DNA of 27,628 bases, from NCBI GenBank assembly GCA_038235385.1, contig JBBSTY010000038.1, positions 1-27,628 on the forward strand, read 5' to 3'. The notes beneath the pieces were generated by a model. That model was given only the letters and a program-made list of their open reading frames with translations. It was not told the DNA's origin and made no database searches. The stretch is from JBBSTY01 sp038235385 (GTDB taxonomy: Bacteria; Actinomycetota; Acidimicrobiia; Acidimicrobiales; Acidimicrobilacustridaceae). The translations under genes and the position numbers were made by a program. Below are positions 15,753 through 21,714 of this stretch, one piece after another; the first letter of the stretch is position 1; every line of letters begins with the position of its first letter.

Positions 15753-17030
15753 TCACGCCTCGACGGTGGCGCTGACCGGACCGAGCTCGAGGTGCAACCC
15801 GTCGACGAGCCCGATCGACCTTCCAGGCGCTACGGAGTTCTGGGTTCCCGAGGGCATGGTCGCCGTCCACGTGACCGACGACAGGTTGCGCAAGCCCCAC
15901 ACATCCGGTCGGCTCGGGCTCCGCGTCATCTGTGCGAAGTCATGGTCGCGGTCGTAGTCCAGGTCGACATGGAAGGAGCGCACGACCGTGTCGTGGTTGA
16001 GCATGATCTCCAGGTCGCCCAGCACGAGCCTCGGTGGTCGCCGGACCAGGGTCTGGCAGTTCCAGCAGGCTTCCGGACCGTCGGCGAAGATCTGCGCGGT
16101 GCACGTGTCGCAGTAGCAGACGTTCGCCCCGAGTCGCACCAGCACCTTGCGCCACACCGACTCGAGGACTCGGCGGTCGGGATCGTCGAGCCCGTCCGTG
16201 AACGCCTCGACGAACCGGTCCTTGACGAAGCTCGGGTAGATGTCCCACAGGGCGAGCGTGGCCGATTGTCCCACGATGTCCAGCGCGTTCGCGTCGTCGT
16301 CGGGATCGAACACGAACAGCGGATGCCGGCCGAAGAGGCTGATGCGGGCTTCGTCGTCGAAGCAGTCGTAGCGGTCGGCGAGCCGACCGTCGAGTGGGTG
16401 CCCGACCATGAACAGGTAGAACAACATCACCGCCAACGAGTGGAGGTCGGTGCGGCGACTCGGGAGCGCTTCTCCCCGGAGCACCTCGGGAGCCATGAAG
16501 TACGGGACACCGAGTACCGACCCGGCGAGCCCGTCGACGCCGACATTGTCGTTGTCGCAGATCAGCACGGCACCGGTCTCGGGGTGCAGGAAGACGTTGC
16601 CGAAGTTGATGTCGCGGTAGCAGAGACCGAGTGCGTGGATGCGCAGGAACGAGTCGGCGAGCTCGAACCCGATCCGGGCGGTCTGCACGAGCCCGGCTTC
16701 GATCCGCCCCGCAACCAGGTCGTGCGACCCGACGAACCCGTCTGGTCGCAGATCCATGACGTAGCCGAACGAACCCGGGTCGTCTTCGGATTCGACGAGG
16801 TCGAGCGGCCACAGGAAACGGTCGTGCGGCCGGCCGCGGTCGATGAGGTCGGCGAGCGATGTCCGGCGCGCGATGTCGGCGCAGTGCTGGTGGTACCACT
16901 TCAACGCCCGCGGCTGACCCCGCACGTCGAGGCGGAACACGGCGCCCTCGCCGCCCTCGCCGAGCCACGCGCCAACCCGCACGGTCTCGCCGTGCCGTAC
17001 GAGACGTACCGTTGCGCCCTCGTCGAGCAT
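15753..17030 (-). CDS. Ser/Thr protein kinase with zinc ribbon and C-terminal beta-rich domain (TerY-P / YegI-like)
   Basis: The 425-residue product has a kinase domain with glycine loop LGEGGEGAVF (23-32), Lys44 (ALKWY), catalytic loop YRDINFGN (138-145, Asp140, Asn145) and APE at 180-182. The metal-binding DFG site is CDNDN (Asp159). Asp and Asn of catalysis are kept, so activity is likely despite YRD for HRD and DND for DFG. A zinc ribbon follows (Cys307, Cys310, Cys322, Cys325, with Cys305 nearby). The last 90 residues (WGLRNLSS ... GPVSATVEA) look like a beta-sandwich, possibly FHA-like. There is no membrane helix, so the kinase is cytosolic. ATG at 17030 has no ribosome site. It follows a TACCGT -10 by 7 bases, so it is probably leaderless. 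It is divergent from vWA copy 2 and convergent with vWA copy 1. Confidence 0.85.
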   Translation of the reverse strand: MLDEGATVRLVRHGETVRVGAWLGEGGEGAVFRLDVRGQPRALKWYHQHCADIARRTSLADLIDRGRPHDRFLWPLDLVESEDDPGSFGYVMDLRPDGFVGSHDLVAGRIEAGLVQTARIGFELADSFLRIHALGLCYRDINFGNVFLHPETGAVLICDNDNVGVDGLAGSVLGVPYFMAPEVLRGEALPSRRTDLHSLAVMLFYLFMVGHPLDGRLADRYDCFDDEARISLFGRHPLFVFDPDDDANALDIVGQSATLALWDIYPSFVKDRFVEAFTDGLDDPDRRVLESVWRKVLVRLGANVCYCDTCTAQIFADGPEACWNCQTLVRRPPRLVLGDLEIMLNHDTVVRSFHVDLDYDRDHDFAQMTRSPSRPDVWGLRNLSSVTWTATMPSGTQNSVAPGRSIGLVDGLHLELGPVSATVEA

Positions 17031-17037
17031 CGGGGCG

Positions 17038-17047
17038 ACGGTAGCAT
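17038..17047. promoter_or_regulatory. Two overlapping divergent -10 elements between the kinase and vWA-2 genes
   Basis: The bases ACGGTAGCAT contain TACCGT on the minus strand (17043-17038, 7 bases before the kinase ATG) and TAGCAT on the plus strand (17042-17047, upstream of vWA copy 2). The two hexamers share two base pairs, so RNA polymerase could not use both at once. Confidence 0.4.
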
Positions 17048-17093
17048 TTGCCGCGCGGAGACGAGCTCGATGAGCTCGGAGCGGAGGAGCGAG

Positions 17094-17768
17094 ATGCCCG
17101 AGATGCCCAAGCGGCCAGGCGGGACCCAGGCACGACGTCCGATGCATCTCTACTGGGTGCTCGACACGTCCGCGTCGATGGGCCAGAACGGCAAGATCGA
17201 TGCCCTGAACAACGCCGTTCGAGCGACGTTGCCGGCGTTGCTCGAGGTCGCCCGAGAGAACCCGTTCGCGCAGATCATGGTCCAGGCACTCACCTTCGGG
17301 GAGACGACGCGCTGGCACATCGAGGAGCCGACCCCGATCGAGGCGGTGGCCTGGACCGACGTGGGCGTCTTCGGGCGTACCGCGATGGGTCAGGCCCTAC
17401 GCGAAGTCGCCCGACACCTGAGCGGCGGCGCGTTGACGTCTCGATCGTTCCCTCCGGTCATCGTGCTCGTGTCGGACGGATGCCCCACCGATGACGTCGC
17501 CGCCGGGTTGGACGAGCTCCTGTCCACGCCGTGGGGGGCCAAGGCGATCCGAGTGGCCGTGGCGATCGGAGGAGATGCCGACCTCGACGTCCTCTCGGCC
17601 TTCACCGGCGATTCCGAGGTGCCCCCGCTGACTGCCGGCAACCCCGACGAGTTGGTGCACTACCTGCGGTTCGTGTCGACCGCCGCAGCGAAGGTGGCGT
17701 CGGCGCCGGCCCCGCAGATCTCGCCACCAGCGCCGCCCCCGCCCGTCGCCAGCCACACCACATGGTGA
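17094..17768 (+). CDS. TerY/YegL-like von Willebrand A domain protein, copy 2
   Basis: This is a 224-residue vWA protein, the same length as copy 1 and clearly its paralog through RPGG..ARRP.HL, GKI.ALNNAVR and the FPPVIV.VSDG..TDDV..GL region. The metal site is intact: DTSAS (Asp24, Ser26, Ser28), Thr96 (FGRTAMG) and Asp128 (VSDGCPTDD). It differs from copy 1 in the metal-site loops (AGYTDIG against FGRTAMG) and in having a Pro-rich C-terminal tail. It also ends in Trp. ATG at 17094 has a GGAGG ribosome site 6 bases upstream. An in-frame ATG at 17070 would add MSSERRSE. The gene diverges from the kinase across 63 bp and is followed closely by the small lipoprotein gene. It is probably a scaffold or second input of the kinase/phosphatase pair. 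Confidence 0.85.
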   Translation: MPEMPKRPGGTQARRPMHLYWVLDTSASMGQNGKIDALNNAVRATLPALLEVARENPFAQIMVQALTFGETTRWHIEEPTPIEAVAWTDVGVFGRTAMGQALREVARHLSGGALTSRSFPPVIVLVSDGCPTDDVAAGLDELLSTPWGAKAIRVAVAIGGDADLDVLSAFTGDSEVPPLTAGNPDELVHYLRFVSTAAAKVASAPAPQISPPAPPPPVASHTTW

Positions 17769-17846
17769 GCGCCGATGCGGGTCGCGGGCGCTACGGTTCC
17801 ACCGCAGCGGGCGGCCGGCGGGGTGGCCCCGGAAGGCGAGGCGATC

Positions 17847-18173
17847 ATGCGGGGTTCACGACGGCTGACGGTTGGTGCGCTCGTGCCGGTGGTGCTGGTG
17901 CTCCTGCTCGCACTCGCGTGCAGCAGTTCGAACGGGGCGGTCGGCACGTACGCCCACCCCGAGGAGGGCACGATCGTGCTGACCTCGGATCACAACGGCA
18001 CGTGGACCCAGTCGAGCGAACCCTTCTCGTTCACCTGGTCCGAGAACGGCGATGCCATCACCTTCACCCATGAAGGCGAAGACGCCGCAGGGGTGAAGAT
18101 CGTCGACGGCAACCTCGTCCTCCCGTCCGACATGATCAGCGGCGACGATCCCGTCACCTTCACCCGCCAGTAG
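17847..18173 (+). CDS. Small lipoprotein of unknown function
   Basis: This 108-residue secreted protein has a basic N-terminus, a hydrophobic stretch and the lipobox LALAC with Cys25 as the lipidated residue. The mature part of about 84 residues is beta-rich (GTYAHPEEGTIVLTSD, GTWTQSSEPFSFTWSENGDAITFTHEG, DPVTFTRQ). It reads like a small extracytoplasmic beta-barrel or beta-sandwich. There are no other cysteines and I recognise no named family. ATG at 17847 is preceded by GGAAGG and begins the signal peptide. A longer in-frame start at 17775 would bury the signal. It lies 78 bp after vWA copy 2 on the same strand, and a TACGGT at 17792-17797 may be its own -10. It could be an envelope partner of the protease, but that is speculation. 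Confidence 0.75.
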   Translation: MRGSRRLTVGALVPVVLVLLLALACSSSNGAVGTYAHPEEGTIVLTSDHNGTWTQSSEPFSFTWSENGDAITFTHEGEDAAGVKIVDGNLVLPSDMISGDDPVTFTRQ

Positions 18174-18437
18174 TCGGCGGTGACCCCGTGCCCCGGCGGC
18201 ATCGGACGTGGTTCCGTCGGTCGTAGGACGCCGGGACCGACAGGTGAGCTGGTTCCCACGGGTTGATCGATCCGGGAGGTGGGCGCGGGTCCCGAGGGAC
18301 CACCGGACCTCGTCGATCTGCATTTTCGACACCGATCGTCATCTCTGGGTCCTCGCCTGCCAGCTCCCGCAGCCGGCCCACGGATCCTACTTCCGGTGGT
18401 TCCTCGTCGGGCCCGATGTGGTGGCGAGGGATGAGGG
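18174..18437. other. 264-bp gap between convergent genes, nothing recognised
   Basis: This lies between the 3' ends of the small lipoprotein gene and the EmbR-like regulator gene. I see no convincing coding frame, tRNA or promoter. A short inverted repeat GGTCCC-GA-GGGACC (18288-18301) could form a stem but has no T-run. Confidence 0.5.
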
Positions 18438-19547
18438 TCAGTCGGTGATGAAGGTGACCCTCGTCGCGCCGATGATGATCCGGTCTCCGGTGCACAGTCG
18501 GGTCGAGACGACGGGCTCATCGTTGACGAGCGTCCCGTTGAGCGAACCGAGGTCGCGGATCTGCCAGCCCGCGTCGGTCGTCACCTCGATGACGGCGTGC
18601 TCGCGTGAGGCTCGGGCATCGTCGACCGGGATGGTGCACGACGACGATCGACCGATGACTGCGGCGCGGCCGACGAGCGTGACCCGTCGGCCGTCGTCGA
18701 GGATCAGCGATGCTGGGGCGACCCCGAGGTGGCGCGATGCCGGGACGGTCGGTTGCGCGTCGGACGGCAGTTCACGCGCTGGACGCCGGCCGGCCATCGG
18801 AACCTGACGGAGCACGTCGAGCTCGAGCGAGACGAGGCCGACACCGAGATCGATGCCGAGGCCATCGAGGAGTTGTCGACGGGCTTCGGCGATGGCGGCG
18901 AGGGCGTCGGCTTGTCGCCCAGCGCGGTAGAGGGCGGTCGCGAGCGACTCCCAGAGCGGCTCGCGGTACGGGTGGTCGGCGAGGACGACCCGGGCATCGC
19001 TCGCCGCCTCGTCGACCTGGCCGAGCTCGATCAGGGCATCCACCCGAGCGGTCACCATGTCCAGCCGCTCCTCGTCCAAACGGTGCGCAGCAGCGTCGAA
19101 GAATGTCGATCCGGCGAGATCGGCGAACGCTCGGCCGCGCCACAGGTCGAGTGCGTTGGTCGCTGATGCAATCAGGTCGGCGGCCGACGTTGCCGATCGG
19201 ACGGCTCGCTGGCCCGAGCGGAACCGAGTCAGGTCGAGGTCGTCGCCGACATCGAGGAGGTACCCGGACCCGGCGGACGGAAGGACCGACGATCCGCTGC
19301 GGCGCGGTCGGGTGGGTTCGAGCAGCTTGCGCAGGTTCGCCATATACGTCCGGAGCGTGCCGGAGGCGCCGTCGGTCGCGTCGCCGTCCCACACGATCTC
19401 GCTCAGCCGATCGAGGGTGACCGGCCGACCCGCATCGTGGGCGAGCGCAGCGAGGACCGCCCGTTGCTTCGGCCCGCCGGGTGCGACCGGGTACCCGTCG
19501 ACGCGCACATGGAGCGGACCGAGTACCGCCACGTCCACCGCGCCCAT
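18438..19547 (-). CDS. EmbR/SARP-like transcription regulator: wHTH, BTAD and FHA domains
   Basis: The 369-residue DNA-binding regulator starts with an OmpR-type winged helix (about 5-100, LGPLHVRVDG ... LRTYMANLRKLLEP ... GSGYLL). A bacterial transcriptional activator domain follows (about 105-250, RFRSGQRAV ... LWRGRAFADL ... REPLWESLATALYRAGRQADALA). It ends with an intact FHA domain (290-367: IGR 298-300, SREH 314-317, SLNGT 335-339). This is the layout of mycobacterial EmbR, whose FHA domain docks a phosphorylated Ser/Thr kinase. The nearby kinase is a natural partner. ATG at 19547 is chosen because TACCAT lies exactly 7 bases before it and no ribosome site is present. An ATG at 19556 is possible. 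SARP-type regulators bind direct repeats about 11 bp apart, as found at 20664-20693. Confidence 0.88.
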   Translation of the reverse strand: MGAVDVAVLGPLHVRVDGYPVAPGGPKQRAVLAALAHDAGRPVTLDRLSEIVWDGDATDGASGTLRTYMANLRKLLEPTRPRRSGSSVLPSAGSGYLLDVGDDLDLTRFRSGQRAVRSATSAADLIASATNALDLWRGRAFADLAGSTFFDAAAHRLDEERLDMVTARVDALIELGQVDEAASDARVVLADHPYREPLWESLATALYRAGRQADALAAIAEARRQLLDGLGIDLGVGLVSLELDVLRQVPMAGRRPARELPSDAQPTVPASRHLGVAPASLILDDGRRVTLVGRAAVIGRSSSCTIPVDDARASREHAVIEVTTDAGWQIRDLGSLNGTLVNDEPVVSTRLCTGDRIIIGATRVTFITD

Positions 19548-19554
19548 CGCGTGC

Positions 19555-19560
19555 ATGGTA
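19555..19560 (-). promoter_or_regulatory. Predicted -10 of a leaderless promoter for the EmbR-like gene
   Basis: The minus strand reads TACCAT, followed by 7 bases and the ATG at 19547. This arrangement argues for the ATG at 19547 over the one at 19556, which would fall inside the element. Confidence 0.4.
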
Positions 19561-19580
19561 CCGGGGTCGGCAACGTCGAA

Positions 19581-19605
19581 CGGGCGGGCCCGGTGGGCCC
19601 GCCCG
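19581..19605 (-). terminator. Strong hairpin after the metallopeptidase gene
   Basis: A perfect 11-bp G/C stem (CGGGCGGGCCC with its complement) closes a 3-base loop. It lies 60 bp beyond the metallopeptidase stop and just before the EmbR-like promoter, so it would separate the two transcripts. There is no T-run after the stem, as often in actinobacteria. Confidence 0.6.
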
Positions 19606-19664
19606 TCGTGGGATCGGTTCGTTCGGGGCATCTGCCGGCGTCAGTCGACGGCCGCAGTCCTGCA

Positions 19665-20621
19665 TCAGCTGGTCAGGTAGACGTCGCAGTCGGAGGGGGA
19701 CGATGCGCCGAAGCCGATCTGGAAGGCCTCGACCCGCTCGGCCGACGTGCCGTGGTGCGTGGGGCTGTCGAAGTGCGAGTCGCCGACCAGGAAGGCGGTG
19801 TTCACCGCTTCCTGCACGTCGCCGGGGTCGAGGACCCCGCGGGATGCGGCGTTCTGGGCCCAGACGCCCGCCCAGCAGTCCGCGTGCTTCTCGATCCGGG
19901 CCACCCCGAACTGCGTCGAGGTCAGCCCGACCTCGGTCTGGATGCTGTGGGCGAACTCGTGGGCCAGCATGATCGCCGGCGCCATGTCCCCGCCCGGACC
20001 AGTGATCTGTTGACCGTCGGGTCCGACGTAGGTGCCGTTCCACAGGTTCCGCGCCAGGTCCTGGGAGAAGTAGATGGTGTCGTCGGTCGGGCAGTAGAAC
20101 ATCGAGGTGTCGTCGGTCGGCATCGAGCAGCCGGTCTGGAGCACCTCGCCCGGGGCCGGGAGGGCGTAGCGCACCTGCGGCTCGGGCAGCCCGGCGTCGA
20201 TCAGCGTCGGCGTCCAGTACGAGTCGGCGTCGTGGATGACGAAGCTCATGAACTCCGACATGTCGGCCCAGTCGTTGCCCGAGACCATCGGGTTCGGGTT
20301 CTGGCTGTTCCGGTTGACGAGCAGCTTGGCGGGCCCGGTCGTGGCACCGACGGTGGTCTTGTCGGTGGCGGTGCGGGTGCGAGCGCGCACCACGACCGTC
20401 TCGGGGGTGGTCGGTCCGTCCCCGGTGGCTGTTGCCGGGGTCGAACCGGCGTCGTCGGCCGCTACCGACGATGGTCCGACCGTGCCGCAGGCGCTCAGCG
20501 CGACGGCGAGGGCCGTCGCGACGAGCGTCGCCTGCATCCCTCGGCGAGCTCCGCGCCGACGGGCGACGAAACCCGTCTCGGTTGCGCTTGTGGTGGTGGA
20601 TGCGTTCCTCGGTGTGTGCAT
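19665..20621 (-). CDS. Lipoprotein neutral zinc metallopeptidase (YpfJ-type)
   Basis: The 318-residue protein has an Arg-rich N-terminus, a hydrophobic segment and a lipobox LSAC with Cys45, so the mature enzyme is tethered outside the membrane. A Thr/Ala-rich linker follows. The peptidase core has the zinc motif HEFAH (221-225) and downstream EKHADCWAGVW (Glu244 a likely third ligand). This is the pattern of the putative neutral zinc metallopeptidase family that includes E. coli YpfJ. Cysteines at 165, 177, 249 and 312 may form disulfides. The start at 20621 has a GAGGAGG ribosome site. The promoter region is shared with the divergent hydrolase gene and holds three 11-bp-spaced direct repeats ending 42 bp before this ATG. 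The substrate is unknown. Confidence 0.9.
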   Translation of the reverse strand: MHTPRNASTTTSATETGFVARRRGARRGMQATLVATALAVALSACGTVGPSSVAADDAGSTPATATGDGPTTPETVVVRARTRTATDKTTVGATTGPAKLLVNRNSQNPNPMVSGNDWADMSEFMSFVIHDADSYWTPTLIDAGLPEPQVRYALPAPGEVLQTGCSMPTDDTSMFYCPTDDTIYFSQDLARNLWNGTYVGPDGQQITGPGGDMAPAIMLAHEFAHSIQTEVGLTSTQFGVARIEKHADCWAGVWAQNAASRGVLDPGDVQEAVNTAFLVGDSHFDSPTHHGTSAERVEAFQIGFGASSPSDCDVYLTS

Positions 20622-20663
20622 GACTGCCTCCTCGGTTGGTGTGCCGCCAGTGGAACCCGAGTC

Positions 20664-20693
20664 GATCAAGGACCGATCAAGGTTGGATCAAGG
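20664..20693. promoter_or_regulatory. Three direct repeats at 11-bp spacing, candidate SARP/EmbR-type operator
   Basis: GATCAAGG occurs at 20664-20671, 20675-20682 and 20686-20693, with 3-base spacers (ACC, TTG), so every repeat starts exactly 11 bp after the last. On the minus strand the unit is CCTTGATC, and its TTGATC resembles a -35 facing the metallopeptidase gene. SARP-family activators bind such one-turn-spaced direct repeats. A member of that family is encoded about 1.1 kb away. Neither divergent gene has a clear TAnnnT -10, which would fit an activator-dependent promoter. Confidence 0.6.
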
Positions 20694-20768
20694 GTCGCCT
20701 CGGGTGCGCGAAGCTCGGGTCGAAGCCGCTCGATCGCCGTCGGGCCGGATCCACGGGGGAGCGCTGCG

Positions 20769-21707
20769 ATGACTTCGGTCGACGACACCATCGAGGACGA
20801 CGACTACGACGAGTTCGGGCTCCTGCACGAGAACGCGGAGGAGTACGGGCTCGCGCTGACGACGCCTCCGGTCGTCGCCCGGCGCACGTTCCGACGCGGA
20901 TCGGGCGACGAGCTCTCGTACCTGCGGTGGGGCGACGACGAACCCGAGCTCGTCTTCCTCCACGGCGGCGGCCAGAACGCCCACACGTGGGACACGGTGA
21001 TCCTGGCCCTCGCCCGACCGGCGTTGGCGATCGATCTGCCCGGTCACGGCCGGTCCCACCGACGACCGGACCGCAACTACGGGCCCTGGGAGAACGCCGA
21101 CGCCGTGGCCGAGCTGCTCGACGGTGTTGCACCTGGCCCACGGACGATCGTGGGGATGTCGCTCGGCGGTGCCACGGTGATCCGACTGGCGGCGATGCGG
21201 CCGGATCTCTGTGCCCGTGTGGTCATCATCGACGTCACACCCCAGGTGAACGACTCCGCTCGGTCGATGTCCACCATGGAGCGCGGGTCGGTGGCGCTCA
21301 TCAGCGGCCCACCGCTCTATGCGTCCTTCGAGGCCATGGCCGAGGCGACGGTGGCGCTCAGCCCGTACCGGGCGCCGTCGGGGGTGCGGCGCGGGGTCCG
21401 CCACAACGCCATGCGGCTCCCCACCGGCGAGTGGACCTGGCGGTACGACCTCTTCGGGCCGATGGCCGACGAGGCCGTGGCGGCCTTCGACTTCGTCCCG
21501 CTCTGGGACGACGTCTCGGCCATCGAGGCACCGACGTTGTTCGTGCGGGGCGGCCTCTCGCGCTACACGCTCGACGAGGACGAAGCCGAGATGCGGGGTC
21601 GCTGCCCGAACCTCGAGGTCGCGGTGGTCGAGGGCGCCGGCCACGCCGTGCAGTCGGACCAACCGGCCGCGCTCGTCGCGCTCATCCAGGACTTCACCGT
21701 CGACTGA
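20769..21707 (+). CDS. Alpha/beta-fold hydrolase
   Basis: This 312-residue cytosolic protein has the oxyanion-hole motif LHGGGQNAHTWD (64-75), strand DLPGHGRS (89-96), nucleophile elbow GMSLGGA (Ser131) and a C-terminal GAGHAVQSDQP with catalytic His292. The usual acid after strand 7 is not obvious in FVRGGLSRY. Asp155 in VVIIDVTP after strand 6 is a possible substitute. The first 30 residues are acidic (DDTIEDDDYDEF). ATG at 20769 follows a GGGGGAG ribosome site. The gene diverges from the metallopeptidase gene, with the 11-bp repeat array in between, and is convergent with the next lipoprotein gene (7-bp gap). The substrate (ester, epoxide, lactone or C-C bond) cannot be told from sequence. 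Confidence 0.85.
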   Translation: MTSVDDTIEDDDYDEFGLLHENAEEYGLALTTPPVVARRTFRRGSGDELSYLRWGDDEPELVFLHGGGQNAHTWDTVILALARPALAIDLPGHGRSHRRPDRNYGPWENADAVAELLDGVAPGPRTIVGMSLGGATVIRLAAMRPDLCARVVIIDVTPQVNDSARSMSTMERGSVALISGPPLYASFEAMAEATVALSPYRAPSGVRRGVRHNAMRLPTGEWTWRYDLFGPMADEAVAAFDFVPLWDDVSAIEAPTLFVRGGLSRYTLDEDEAEMRGRCPNLEVAVVEGAGHAVQSDQPAALVALIQDFTVD

Positions 21708-21714
21708 TGGCGGT

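Noticed and set aside
17031..17318. N-terminal extension of the kinase frame up to 17318
   Set aside because: It would run through the start of the vWA-2 gene, and the extra residues resemble nothing. ATG at 17030 with a -10 at the right distance is better.
18288..18301. GGTCCC-GA-GGGACC inverted repeat as a terminator
   Set aside because: The stem is short, the loop too tight, and it is more than 110 bp from either gene end. It is compatible with chance at this GC content.
11234..20621. Tellurite-resistance (Ter) operon or a phage-defence island as a firm call
   Set aside because: No TerC, TerD, TerB or TerZ genes, nucleases, integrase or transposase are seen in this stretch. Only the TerY-P signalling part is present.
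20664..20693. Short repeat array as a CRISPR or plasmid-type iteron
   Set aside because: Units of 8 bp with 3-bp spacers are far too short for CRISPR, and there is no replication gene nearby. A regulator site fits better.
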